From assembly GCA_028284265.1 (NCBI GenBank), contig JANQRZ010000015.1, positions 40,146 to 104,145 of the forward strand: 64,000 nt of DNA, written 5' to 3'. Shown in pieces: positions 53,631 to 62,884 of this stretch. A model generated the notes under the pieces. It was not told the DNA's origin and did no database searches. It worked only from the letters and a program-made list of their open reading frames with translations. Origin of the DNA: Rhodothermales bacterium (lineage in GTDB: Bacteria > Bacteroidota > Rhodothermia > Rhodothermales > JANQRZ01). The stretch's first letter is position 1, and each line of letters begins with the position of its first letter. A program made the translations under genes and the position numbers.

Positions 53631-54890
53631 TCAGAACCGGTAGCCAAGCGAAACGGTCCAGCGGTTGAGAGCCGCGAGGTCGCCTCGGAACGCGGCCTGT
53701 GCCGTGAGGCCCGAGCGGAAAGTCATCACGGCTCCAGCATAGAGCGTGCTGCTCGATGAGAGCGCATCGCTCGTTCTCTCCGTCTCCTGTTCAACGACCG
53801 GAGCCTCCGGTAAGGTCGTGGTCGGGATCGAACGCAGTGTGCTCTCTGTATGCTCGTAGCCGTAGGTATAGGCTCCACCGCCGAAGGCATCGAGTCGCTT
53901 GGTGACACTGAACCTGACGTAGAGCGGGAGCGTCAGGGCCAGCGTCGTAACGTCTGTTTCCTCACGAGCGACGGAAGGGGTCGGAGTGGACAAACCCTCG
54001 CGCAGCGATTCGGTACGGGCGAAGCTACCGCTGGGGTTGAGCGCGGCCAGCACGGTGAGGCCTCGGTGCTCATGCGCGTAGACGTAGCCCAGCGAGACGC
54101 GGGTGGCCTGTCCAGAGAGATCGGCCTCCGTTTCTGACGTCAGGTCGAGCATATCCTGCTGCAAGTCCAACCGGCTCTCGATGCTGCCGCCACCGAAGGT
54201 TGCATCGACAGAGCCAAAGAGGTAGTCGGCCCGCCTGCGCCCCATGCGGACTGTTCCGAGCACTTCGACATCCACTGCTGCCGGACTGCCTTCCAAGTCG
54301 ACCGAGTTGATGTTTTCGATATCGCCGAAGGAGTCGGTGAAGTCTCGCTCGGCGTCCGCGATGCGGCCCTGGTAGGAGACCGATGCGGCGAGGTCCCATG
54401 TACGTCCGGCAAGCGCTACCTCGGCCCCGACCGCGACTTCGTCCTGACTTGTCTCGATCAGCCGAGTGGTCGTGGATGTTTCGCCCGAGCCTGTTTGCAT
54501 CGAGACGAATTCAGAAAGGTCGAACCGGGTGGCATTGCGATAGCCTCCGAACAACCCGAACGCGACGCCGCCGAAATCCGTGCGGCTAATCAACGTTGCT
54601 CGCGCCCGCGTCTGTGTAGCGACGAGTTCACGTTCGGAGCGTTGCTCATCGAGCACCATATCGGGGGCGGACGGATTGGTTAGGAGCCGGGTCTGGATAC
54701 TCGTGGACTCCTGCCGCCGAACGCCATTCTCGACGGTGAAGAGCCACCGACGCTCACGAGAACCGAACAGAGCCGCGAACGAGACTGGCTGTTCGGGCGA
54801 GACGTTTGGGCGAAGGGTGCCATAGATGAAGCGGTGCTTGGCTCGCGCCGCCCGAGCCGGGTTGGCGAACACCGAAGCCGGGCTGTCCAT
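53631..54890 (-). CDS. Probable outer-membrane beta-barrel protein, N-terminus unclear
   Basis: A 419-residue frame from ATG 54890 with alternating beta strands and a terminal aromatic residue (VSLGYRF), as expected for an outer-membrane barrel. Motifs such as VAFGLFGGYRNATRF and LSGQATRVSLGYVYAHEH fit transmembrane strands. It has no signal peptide from this start. The frame stays open upstream to a TAG near 55036, and the extra part (ALTEEVPAIFWLGMDSP) looks coding, yet has no ATG, GTG, TTG or CTG. Either translation starts at 54890, an unusual start such as ATT is used, or the 5' end is broken by a frameshift or sequence error. Confidence 0.6.
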   Translation of the reverse strand: MDSPASVFANPARAARAKHRFIYGTLRPNVSPEQPVSFAALFGSRERRWLFTVENGVRRQESTSIQTRLLTNPSAPDMVLDEQRSERELVATQTRARATLISRTDFGGVAFGLFGGYRNATRFDLSEFVSMQTGSGETSTTTRLIETSQDEVAVGAEVALAGRTWDLAASVSYQGRIADAERDFTDSFGDIENINSVDLEGSPAAVDVEVLGTVRMGRRRADYLFGSVDATFGGGSIESRLDLQQDMLDLTSETEADLSGQATRVSLGYVYAHEHRGLTVLAALNPSGSFARTESLREGLSTPTPSVAREETDVTTLALTLPLYVRFSVTKRLDAFGGGAYTYGYEHTESTLRSIPTTTLPEAPVVEQETERTSDALSSSSTLYAGAVMTFRSGLTAQAAFRGDLAALNRWTVSLGYRF

Positions 54891-55169
54891 CCCGAGCCAG
54901 AAAATTGCGGGGACCTCTTCGGTGAGGGCGAGCGGCGCACGGTCCGGGCGGATCGGGTCGGTGATGGAGGAGACCTCGAGTTGTGCGGTGGCGGAGACGG
55001 AGCATTCAGACGGGAGCCGTGGATGAATAGAAAGAGCCTAACCTACGAGTCGCCGCTCGGAGGTACGGAGTAACACGTCGTGAATCCGGTGGGCGGCTGT
55101 GTCGCCGCGCTGTCACCGATCAAGCGTAGTTTTCAGCCCCCTCGCTTTTCGCTACCGAACCACCGCCCG

Positions 55170-57950
55170 ATGTCCGATTCCGGCAACGAACGTCTCTACC
55201 TCGCCGACGCCCTCGCGCTCGCCTACCGCGCCCACTTCGCCTTCATCAACCGACCGCTGATGGACGCCGAGGGCAACGTCACCTCCGCTGCCTACGGCTT
55301 CACGACCAGCCTCGTCAAGCTCCTCGAAGACGAGCAGCCCGAGCACATCGCCGTCGTCTTCGACCCGATGGACGGCAAGCCCAACTTCCGCGACAAGCTC
55401 TACGAGGAATACAAGGCCCACCGTCCGCCGATGCCCGACGGCATCCGCTACTCGCTCCCGTTCATCAAGCGGATCGTCGAGGCGTTCGATATCCCGGTGC
55501 TCGAAGTCTCCGGCGTCGAGGCCGACGATGTGATCGGCACCCTCGCCGAGCGCGCCGAAGGGGAGGGCGTGGACGTGGTGATCGTCTCCGCCGACAAAGA
55601 CTTCCGGCAGCTCCTCTCGGACCGCGTCTTCATGCTCCGCCCGGCTTACAAAGGCGAGAGCTTCGACATGGAAACCGACGAGACGTTTCGTGAGACCTAC
55701 GACGGCCTTGACCCGGTGCAGTTCATCGACCTGCTCGCGCTCGAAGGCGATACGTCGGACAACGTTCCAGGCGTTCCGATGATCGGGAAGAAAACGGCGC
55801 TCACGCTCGTCAAGAAGTATGGTAGTGTGGAGGAGATCATCGCGCACGCTGACGATGTGGGCGGCAAGCGCGGCGAGAGCCTCGTGGAGAACGCCGATCT
55901 CGCTCATCTCTCGAAGAAGCTCGTCACCATCGACACCCGCGTGCCGCTCGATCTCGACTGGCACACGCTGCGCCGCACCACGCCTGATCTCGCCGCGCTC
56001 AACGCCGTGTTCGACGACCTCGAGTTCGGCACTCGGCTCCGCAACCGCGTCCGCGACTATGTCTCCGGCGATGGTGGTGGTACGCCCGATCTCTTCGGCG
56101 ACGACCCAGCGCTCGCGTTCGACTTCGGCCCCTATGAACCTGTCACCCGGCTCGATGAGGCGGTGGTCGATTACCACACGGCGCTCAACGCGAACGACCT
56201 CGAAAAAGTCGCCGCCGAGATTCAGGGGCACGAGGTGCTCGCGCTCGACACCGAGACCACCTCGACGGACCAGATGATGGCCTCGCTCGTCGGCGCGAGC
56301 TTCGCGTGGGAGGAGAAGACGGCGCGCTACGTCCCGACCCCGATGCCGGACCGGACGAGCGAGCAGGCCGTCCTCGATGCGCTCCGTCCGGCCATCGAAG
56401 ACGCCGACAGCCTCAAGGTCGGGCATAACCTGAAGTACGACCTCGTCGTCCTCGCTCGTCACGGCGTCCGCGTCGCGGGGCCGATCTTCGACACGATGGT
56501 GGCGCACTACCTGATCGCCCCCGAGGAGCCGCACAACCTCGACGCGGTGTCGTCGGCCACGATCAACTACCGCCCGAAACCGATCACCGACCTCATCGGG
56601 ACGGGCCGCAACCAGATTTCGATGCGCGATGTGCCGGTGGAGGACGCCGGACCCTACGCCTGCGAAGACGCTGACATCGCGCTCCGACTCGTCGCCCCGC
56701 TCCGCGAGAAGCTCGAAGAAGATGGCCTGCTCCAGATCGCCGAGGAGATCGAGTTTCCCCTCATCCCGGTGCTCGCCGACTTGGAGATGGCAGGCGTCAA
56801 AATCGACACTGAGGTGCTGGCGAAAATCTCGGAGGAGTTGGGCAGCGAGATCGAGCGGCTCGAAGGCGAGGTCTACAAGATTGCGGGCGAGGAATTCAAC
56901 ATCGGCTCGCCGAAACAACTCGGTGAGATTCTGTTCGACAGGCTGGGGCTGCCGGTCGGGAAGAAGACCAAGTCGGGTGCGCCGAGTACGGCGGAGAACG
57001 TGCTCCATGAGCTATCGACCCAGCACCCACTGCCGGGCCTCGTGCTCGACTGGCGTAGTCTTGCCAAGCTCAAGTCCACCTACGTCGACAAGCTCGGCGA
57101 GCTGATCCACCCGGAGACGGGTCGCGTCCACACCGATTTCAACCAGACTGTCACTTCGACGGGTCGGTTGTCATCGAGCAACCCGAACCTCCAGAACATC
57201 CCGATCCGCACCGAGACCGGGCGCGAGATCCGGCGGGCGTTCGTCGCCGAAGAGGGCTTCGTGCTGATGGCAGCGGACTACGCGCAGATTGAGCTTCGCA
57301 TCCTCGCCGACCTCAGCGGCGACCCCGGTCTCCGCGAGGCGTTCGCGCAGGGCCTCGACATCCACACCGCCACCGCCGCCCGCGTCTTCGACCGACCGCT
57401 CAATGACGTGACGCGGACGATGCGGAGCCAGGTCAAGCAGGTCAACTACGGCATCCCCTACGGCATCTCCGCCTTCGGCCTCGCCCAGAGGATGCGCGTT
57501 GGCGTCTCCGATGCCGAGCAGCTCATCCAGCAGTATCGCAGTGCGTATCCCGAGGTGATCCGCTTCCTCGACGATCTCATCGAGCGGGCAAGGGAGAAGG
57601 GCTACGCCGAGACGCTGACAGGACGCCGCCGCTACATCCCGCAGATCCATGCCCGCAACTTCAACGAGCGCGCCTTCGCCGAGCGCGTCGCGGTGAATAT
57701 GCCCATCCAGGGCACGCAGGCCGACATGATCAAGATCGCGATGGTCCGCATCCACGACCGCCTCGCCGCCGAGGGACTCCGCTCGAAGATGATCCTGCAA
57801 GTCCACGACGAACTCGTCTTCGAGGTTGCCGAGGGTGAGCGCGACATGGTGACCGATCTCGTTCGCACCGAGATGGCGAACGCGCTGCCGCTCGATGTGC
57901 CCATCGTCGTTGATGTTGGCTTCGGTTCCAACTGGCTCGACGCGCACTAA
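55170..57950 (+). CDS. polA: DNA polymerase I
   Basis: About 926 residues from ATG 55170, the first codon consistent with the conserved beginning RLYLADALALAYRAHFAF. The 5'-nuclease domain (about 1-290) has VVFDPMDGKPNFRDKLYEEY, SGVEADDVIGTLAE and GDTSDNVPGVPMIGKKTAL. A 3'-5' exonuclease domain follows with LALDTETTSTDQM and HNLKYDLVVLARHG, whose acidic residues appear retained, so proofreading may be active. The polymerase domain has TGRLSSSNPNLQNIPIRTE, DYAQIELRILADLSGD, RSQVKQVNYGIPYGISAFGL and VHDELVFEV. Replaces RNA primers and fills repair gaps. Confidence 0.97.
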   Translation: MSDSGNERLYLADALALAYRAHFAFINRPLMDAEGNVTSAAYGFTTSLVKLLEDEQPEHIAVVFDPMDGKPNFRDKLYEEYKAHRPPMPDGIRYSLPFIKRIVEAFDIPVLEVSGVEADDVIGTLAERAEGEGVDVVIVSADKDFRQLLSDRVFMLRPAYKGESFDMETDETFRETYDGLDPVQFIDLLALEGDTSDNVPGVPMIGKKTALTLVKKYGSVEEIIAHADDVGGKRGESLVENADLAHLSKKLVTIDTRVPLDLDWHTLRRTTPDLAALNAVFDDLEFGTRLRNRVRDYVSGDGGGTPDLFGDDPALAFDFGPYEPVTRLDEAVVDYHTALNANDLEKVAAEIQGHEVLALDTETTSTDQMMASLVGASFAWEEKTARYVPTPMPDRTSEQAVLDALRPAIEDADSLKVGHNLKYDLVVLARHGVRVAGPIFDTMVAHYLIAPEEPHNLDAVSSATINYRPKPITDLIGTGRNQISMRDVPVEDAGPYACEDADIALRLVAPLREKLEEDGLLQIAEEIEFPLIPVLADLEMAGVKIDTEVLAKISEELGSEIERLEGEVYKIAGEEFNIGSPKQLGEILFDRLGLPVGKKTKSGAPSTAENVLHELSTQHPLPGLVLDWRSLAKLKSTYVDKLGELIHPETGRVHTDFNQTVTSTGRLSSSNPNLQNIPIRTETGREIRRAFVAEEGFVLMAADYAQIELRILADLSGDPGLREAFAQGLDIHTATAARVFDRPLNDVTRTMRSQVKQVNYGIPYGISAFGLAQRMRVGVSDAEQLIQQYRSAYPEVIRFLDDLIERAREKGYAETLTGRRRYIPQIHARNFNERAFAERVAVNMPIQGTQADMIKIAMVRIHDRLAAEGLRSKMILQVHDELVFEVAEGERDMVTDLVRTEMANALPLDVPIVVDVGFGSNWLDAH

Positions 57951-57961
57951 CTGAGAATCCA

Positions 57962-58678
57962 ATGACTGAACCGGACAACACCAATCGTGTGGCACTCGTC
58001 ACGGCAGCAAGTCGGGGCATGGGTGAGGCCATTGCTCGACGTCTCGCTTCCAATGGCTATCGGCTCACGCTCTTCAGTCGGGGTGAGGAAGTAGAGGCGC
58101 TCGCGGATGATCTTGGCGCGCTAGCCGTGCGTGGTTCCATCGCTGCCCCGAACGATCTCAAACGTTTTGTCCAGTCTGCGCTCGATGCCTACGGGCAGAT
58201 CGATGCTGTCGTTAACAATACCGGCCACCCGGCGAAGGGTGATCTTCTCGATCTGTCGGATGCCGATTGGCACGATGGGCTAGACCTCGTTCTCCTGAAC
58301 GTAGTCCGACTAGCCCGGCTCGTCGTCCCGACGATGCAGGAGCAGGGCGGCGGGGCCTTCGTCAATATCTCGACCTTTGCTGCCTTCGAGCCGTCGCTTG
58401 ACTTCCCAGTGTCGTCGGCACTGAGGGCGGGGCTGGGCAGTGTCACTAAGCTGTTCGCAGATCGCTACGCCGCCGACGGCATCCGCATGAACTGCGTGCT
58501 TCCCGGCTTTGTGGAAACGTATCCGGTCACGGAGACTACCCGCGCCCGGATTCCCATGCGCCGGGCGGGCAGGGTGGAGGAGATTGCGGACGCTGTGGCG
58601 TTTCTGCTCTCCAATGAAGCGAGCTACATCACGGGGCAGAACATCAAAGTGGACGGCGGGCTAGCACGGTCGGTGTGA
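57962..58678 (+). CDS. Short-chain dehydrogenase-like protein lacking YxxxK
   Basis: A 238-residue SDR-fold protein 11 bases after polA. Cofactor loop VALVTAASRGMGEAIARRLA and NNTG (NNAG position) are present, and the catalytic Ser region reads VNISTFAAFEP. The place where Tyr and Lys should stand reads FPVSSALRAGLGSVTKLF; no Tyr-x3-Lys can be aligned. The C-terminus LLSNEASYITGQNIKVDGG is normal. It therefore belongs to the atypical SDRs, perhaps with altered or lost reductase activity. Its stop is 8 bases from the stop of the convergent decarboxylase. Confidence 0.85.
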   Translation: MTEPDNTNRVALVTAASRGMGEAIARRLASNGYRLTLFSRGEEVEALADDLGALAVRGSIAAPNDLKRFVQSALDAYGQIDAVVNNTGHPAKGDLLDLSDADWHDGLDLVLLNVVRLARLVVPTMQEQGGGAFVNISTFAAFEPSLDFPVSSALRAGLGSVTKLFADRYAADGIRMNCVLPGFVETYPVTETTRARIPMRRAGRVEEIADAVAFLLSNEASYITGQNIKVDGGLARSV

Positions 58679-58686
58679 CTCGGTGG

Positions 58687-59991
58687 TCAGGCGCTCCAAA
58701 AGGCGGCGACATCCTCCGGGGTCTCCCGTCGCCGAAGCGTTCGGAAGCCGGTTTCGGAGACGGCCTCGTTGTAGCCTAACACCAGCGGTAGCCCTCGGCT
58801 GCAATGGCGGGACCACATGCCGAGCGTGTAGGCCCCGACATCGTGCAGGAGCAGCCAGTCGCTTGGCTCGATGCGGGGGAGCGGGCGCGACCGGGCGATG
58901 ATGTCGCCGGAGAAACAGAGTGGTCCAACGATAGTCTGCGGCACGAGGTCGCCGGTTTTTACTTTGCCCTCCGGCGTCAGCACCGAGAGGCGGTGCGGCC
59001 AGTCATCGGGATGGTAGGCGGTGCGGAGCATGAAGTCGGCCCCGAGGTGGATGACGGCCATGCGCGGGTCGCGGTCCTCTTTGACGTACTCGACGCGGCT
59101 CGCGGCCCAGCCGCACCCGGCCTGCACCGAGCGCCCGAACTCGGTGATGAGTGTGAGGTCGTCCGCGAATAGTTCGGGGTTCTCGCGCCTCAGCAGTTCG
59201 ACGTAGTGCCCAGGCGAGGGCGGAGTCGCCTCGTCCCGGTAGGCCCACGGCAGGCCGCCGCCCATATTGAGCGTCGTGATCTGATTCCGACCGACGGTTT
59301 TGTGGACACGCTTTCTGAGGTCCAGGATGATGCGTGCCGCCTCGACCAGCATCTCGACCCGGCACCCTTGGCTGCCGACGTGGAGGTGCAAGCCGGTCAG
59401 CCACGGGTAGCGGCGGTAGGCGTCCATGATGTCGTCTTCCACCTCCAGCGATACGCCGAACTTCGAGGCCCGGTTGGCGACGCTCGTGATGGCAATGGTG
59501 CCGCTGCCAACGAGCGGGTTGACGCGGAGCGCGATGGTGCTCGTCGTCTCCATCGAGCCAAGCAGCGCGTCGATCCGAGCGAGTTCGTCGAGGGTGTCGG
59601 CGTTGATGTGGAGGCCGAGGCGGAGCGCGTCGGCAAGGTCGTCGGTACGCTTGGCGGGGGAGTTGTAGACGATCCGCTCGGGCGGGCATCCGGCGGCGAG
59701 CGCGCAGTGGACCTCTTCCATCGACGCCGCTTCGAGGCCCGCGCCGAGCGCCACGAGCTCGCGCAAGACTTCGATCAGCGGGTTGGCCTTGATCGCCACG
59801 GCGTGGAGGGTGCCCTCCGGGAAGAGGTGCTGGAGCGTCTGCACCTTCGCCCGCATCAGGCCGAGGTCATGGAAGACGGTAGCAGAGAGGCTGTCGAGCG
59901 CACCATCGTGTAGGGCGCGGCGCAGAATATCCGCGAGGTCGTGCGCCGAGGGGCGAGTCGTCCAAGTGTGTGGTGGCGTCAGGTCTGTCAT
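58687..59991 (-). CDS. Type III PLP decarboxylase (DapDC/ODC family), copy 2
   Basis: About 434 residues from ATG 59991 (MTDLTPPHTWTTRP). The open frame extends to 60135 without coding character. Very close paralogue of the gene at 37825: long identical stretches such as HAVAIKANPLIEVL, LGAGLEAASMEEVHCALAAG, CPPERIVYNSPAKR and the C-terminal LRRRETPED.AAFWSA; I judge about four fifths of residues identical. All PLP-binding motifs are kept, including GSQG, MGGGLPWAY, VGPLCFSGD and HDVGAYTLGMW. Unlike copy 1 it has no partner PLP gene, being flanked by an SDR-like gene and an M16 peptidase. Confidence 0.9.
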   Translation of the reverse strand: MTDLTPPHTWTTRPSAHDLADILRRALHDGALDSLSATVFHDLGLMRAKVQTLQHLFPEGTLHAVAIKANPLIEVLRELVALGAGLEAASMEEVHCALAAGCPPERIVYNSPAKRTDDLADALRLGLHINADTLDELARIDALLGSMETTSTIALRVNPLVGSGTIAITSVANRASKFGVSLEVEDDIMDAYRRYPWLTGLHLHVGSQGCRVEMLVEAARIILDLRKRVHKTVGRNQITTLNMGGGLPWAYRDEATPPSPGHYVELLRRENPELFADDLTLITEFGRSVQAGCGWAASRVEYVKEDRDPRMAVIHLGADFMLRTAYHPDDWPHRLSVLTPEGKVKTGDLVPQTIVGPLCFSGDIIARSRPLPRIEPSDWLLLHDVGAYTLGMWSRHCSRGLPLVLGYNEAVSETGFRTLRRRETPEDVAAFWSA

Positions 59992-60099
59992 AGAAGGGGC
60001 GAGTCTAATGGCGGCGGAAAATACCCTCATCTGTCGAATAGCAGAGGAACCGAAGACGGGGGGTGGTATGTTGTTTCTCTCCTCCTTTGATCCTGTCCT

Positions 60100-61434
60100 A
60101 TGCAAGTCGCCGAATCTACCCCCGTCGAGCACCATGCCTTCGAGTTTGTCAAAGCCTCCGGTGGGATTGAGGAGTACCGGCTGACGCGCAACGGCCTGAC
60201 GGTGTTGCTGCTACCCCAGACCGCCGCACCCGTCGTGACGTTCATGGTGACGTACCGCGTCGGGAGCCGGAACGAGCGGGCCGGACTGACGGGCGCGACG
60301 CACCTCCTCGAACACCTCATGTTCAAGGGCACGGAGCGCTACAACAAGGACAACGGGACGGCCATCTTTCCGACGCTCCAGCGCGTCGGCGCTGTCGTCA
60401 ACGCGACGACGTGGTTCGACCGAACGAACTACTACGAACTCCTACCAAAGGAGCACCTCGCGCTTGCCGTCGAGGTGGAGGCCGACCGGATGCGGAACGC
60501 CCGCGTCCGCGATGAAGATCTCGCCTCAGAGCGAACGGTCGTGCTGAACGAGTTGGACCGGGGCGAGAATGACCCCACGCGCAAGCTTCTCCAAGCGCTC
60601 CACGCGACGGCCTATTTCGCCCACCCCTACGGCCACCCGACCATCGGCTGGCGCTCCGATGTAGAGCAGGTCAGCGCTGCCGGGCTGCGGCATTTCTACG
60701 ACACCTACTACTGGCCCGACAACGCGACCGCCTCCGTCATCGGCGACTTCGACCGGCTGGAGGCTCTCGACCTCGTCGAGCGACACTTCGGGGCGATCTC
60801 GGCGGCTCCGGACCCGTTCGAGCACAACGTCACCGCCGAGCCGCCGCAGATCGGCGAGCGCCGCGTGACGGTTCGGCAAGCTGGGCAGCTTGGAGCCGTG
60901 ATGATGGGCTACAAGTCGGTCGCCGCGCTGGACGCCGACGCCGATGCGCTCGACGTGCTCGCCGTCGCGCTCGGGAACGGCAAAAGTAGCCGCCTCTACC
61001 GCCGCCTCACCGATCAGGGCCTGACGACAGGTGTGTTCGCCTACGCACCGCGCCTCCGCGATCCCGGCCTGTTCATCGTCTACGGGGCGCTCGCGCCTGA
61101 CGTGACGCACGACGAGGTCGAGGCCGCGCTGTGGGAGACAGTACAACAGGTTGTCACGGAGGGCCTGACTGAAGCCGAGATCGTTCGGGCGCGCAATCAG
61201 GTTGTCGCACAGGAGGCGTTCGGGCGCGACGGGCCGTATGCCATCGCCTCTCAACTCAACGAAGCCGTGGCGGCGGGCGACTGGACGCTCTATACCACCT
61301 ACCTCGACCGGATCGAGCGCGTCACGCCCGAAGCGGTGCAGGCCGCTGCCGAGCGCCTCTTCGTTCGGGACACCCTGACGGTCGGTATCTACGATCCCAT
61401 CGTCGCAGAGAACGGAGTACCCGATGCAGGTTGA
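60100..61434 (+). CDS. M16 family zinc peptidase, catalytic subunit
   Basis: A 444-residue protein with the inverted zinc motif HLLEHLMFKG (HxxEH at about 68-72) and the distal Glu in ASERTVVLNELDRGENDP. The usual Tyr/Arg of the M16 C-terminal region is in an LGNGKSSRLYRRL-like segment. No signal peptide is obvious, so it is probably cytoplasmic unless processed atypically. It overlaps the next gene by 11 bases; the two resemble the catalytic and non-catalytic chains of heterodimeric M16B peptidases, which degrade peptides in a closed chamber. Confidence 0.93.
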   Translation: MQVAESTPVEHHAFEFVKASGGIEEYRLTRNGLTVLLLPQTAAPVVTFMVTYRVGSRNERAGLTGATHLLEHLMFKGTERYNKDNGTAIFPTLQRVGAVVNATTWFDRTNYYELLPKEHLALAVEVEADRMRNARVRDEDLASERTVVLNELDRGENDPTRKLLQALHATAYFAHPYGHPTIGWRSDVEQVSAAGLRHFYDTYYWPDNATASVIGDFDRLEALDLVERHFGAISAAPDPFEHNVTAEPPQIGERRVTVRQAGQLGAVMMGYKSVAALDADADALDVLAVALGNGKSSRLYRRLTDQGLTTGVFAYAPRLRDPGLFIVYGALAPDVTHDEVEAALWETVQQVVTEGLTEAEIVRARNQVVAQEAFGRDGPYAIASQLNEAVAAGDWTLYTTYLDRIERVTPEAVQAAAERLFVRDTLTVGIYDPIVAENGVPDAG

Positions 61435-62707
61435 CGCTGCCCCTACGCTCGCCGAGCGCGTCCACGAAGCCGACTGCGGCGCGGCGCGCGTGCTCACGCT
61501 CCCGACCTCGGCGGATCGCGTCGTCTCGTTCCGGGGTTCGTTCGAGACGCTGCCCGACTTTGGGGCAGGGGAGGAACTGGAGCAGAAGCTCGTCACGATG
61601 ATGCTCGACAAGGGCACCCTCCGGCGCGACCGCTTCGCTGTGGCCGAGGCGCTGGAGAACCGGGGCGTCCAGCTTCACTTCAGCGCGAACGGCCTTCGCT
61701 GCGGCTTCTCCGGACGGACACTCCGCGACGACTTGCCCGAGGTGCTCGCCGTCCTCGCCGAGCAACTCCGCGAGCCGCTGTTCGACCCGGACGAGTTCGA
61801 GAAAGTCAAGGCCCAGCACGCGGCTTCGCTCCGTCGCTCACTCGACAACACGGGGACGCAGGCTGCCGGTGCCCTCGCCCGCAGGCTGTATGCTGCCAAC
61901 CATCCGAACTTTCAGCCCGACTCCGAGGCGATGCTCGAACGGCTGGACGCGCTCAAAGTCGAAGATGCGCGGGCTTATCACGAACGTCACTTCGGCGCGC
62001 GCGATCTGCTCGTTGCCTTTGCTGGAGACTGCGAGCCTGCACCAATTGCCAAGCTCGTCACCGACACGCTCGGCGACTGGCACGCACCGACCGACGGAGC
62101 AGCCTTCGCTACGACTGCTGATCCTGAGCCGCCGGGCCGTGTCGAGGTCCCGATCCCTGACCGGCAGAACCTCGACGTGCGCTTCGGGCACCCGGTCGCC
62201 ATCCGGCGCAGCGATGACGATTTTCTCGCACTCCACCTCGGCAATTACGTCCTCGGCGGCAACTTCTCGGCGCGCCTGATGAGCACCGTCCGCGACGAGC
62301 AGGGGCTGACTTATGGCATCGGTTCGTCGCTCTCCGGCTTCCGGGTCGAGCACGAGGGCTATTGGCGCATCGCGGTCACCCTCAGCGGCGACGCTCTGGA
62401 GCGTGGCATCGAGGCAACGCTGGAGCAGGCGCGGCGGTTTGTCGAGGGCGGTATCACACAGCCGGAGCTAGAAGAGAAGCAGCAGACACTGACCGGAGCG
62501 TACAAAGTCGGTCTCGCCACGACGGGTGGTCTCGCCGGGGCGCTGCTCACCAACGCCGAGCGCGGGTTCGATGTGGCTTATCTCGACAACTTCCCGAAGC
62601 GCATCGAGGCACTCACCGTTGAGACCGTCAACGCGGCTATCGAACGCCACCTCGACTCCGACCGGCTGCACCTCGCCATCGCCGGGACGCTGCCGGAGGC
62701 GGGTTAA
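61424..62707 (+). CDS. M16 family peptidase-like, non-catalytic subunit
   Basis: A 427-residue M16-fold protein. At the place of HxxEH it reads LEQKLVTMMLDKGT, so the zinc site is absent. The C-terminal half retains FGHPVAIRRSDDDFLALHLGNYVLGGNFSARLM (in part) with the GGxxSARL segment used for peptide binding in the partner chain. The 11-base overlap with the catalytic subunit gene implies equal synthesis and a heterodimer. Confidence 0.92.
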   Translation: MQVDAAPTLAERVHEADCGAARVLTLPTSADRVVSFRGSFETLPDFGAGEELEQKLVTMMLDKGTLRRDRFAVAEALENRGVQLHFSANGLRCGFSGRTLRDDLPEVLAVLAEQLREPLFDPDEFEKVKAQHAASLRRSLDNTGTQAAGALARRLYAANHPNFQPDSEAMLERLDALKVEDARAYHERHFGARDLLVAFAGDCEPAPIAKLVTDTLGDWHAPTDGAAFATTADPEPPGRVEVPIPDRQNLDVRFGHPVAIRRSDDDFLALHLGNYVLGGNFSARLMSTVRDEQGLTYGIGSSLSGFRVEHEGYWRIAVTLSGDALERGIEATLEQARRFVEGGITQPELEEKQQTLTGAYKVGLATTGGLAGALLTNAERGFDVAYLDNFPKRIEALTVETVNAAIERHLDSDRLHLAIAGTLPEAG

Positions 62708-62884
62708 ATACCATCTGTTCGCCCGGTAGACGTTCGTGCGGTGGCTTTGGGCCGTATGCGCCGAAAGACTACATTAAGGTAAGCTGAAAGCGCTAGGACT
62801 CTTCGCGTCGGGGCCTTATGATGAAATGTTGCATGAGATTCAATCATGCGACAGACTCTTCCCTACACCTAACCCGCTTGCACT

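Noticed and set aside
55152..57008. 618-codon open frame on the minus strand opposite polA
   Set aside because: polA matches its family across the whole region; the antisense frame is Arg/Glu/Val-rich with no recognisable domain, the usual artefact of GC-rich codon bias.
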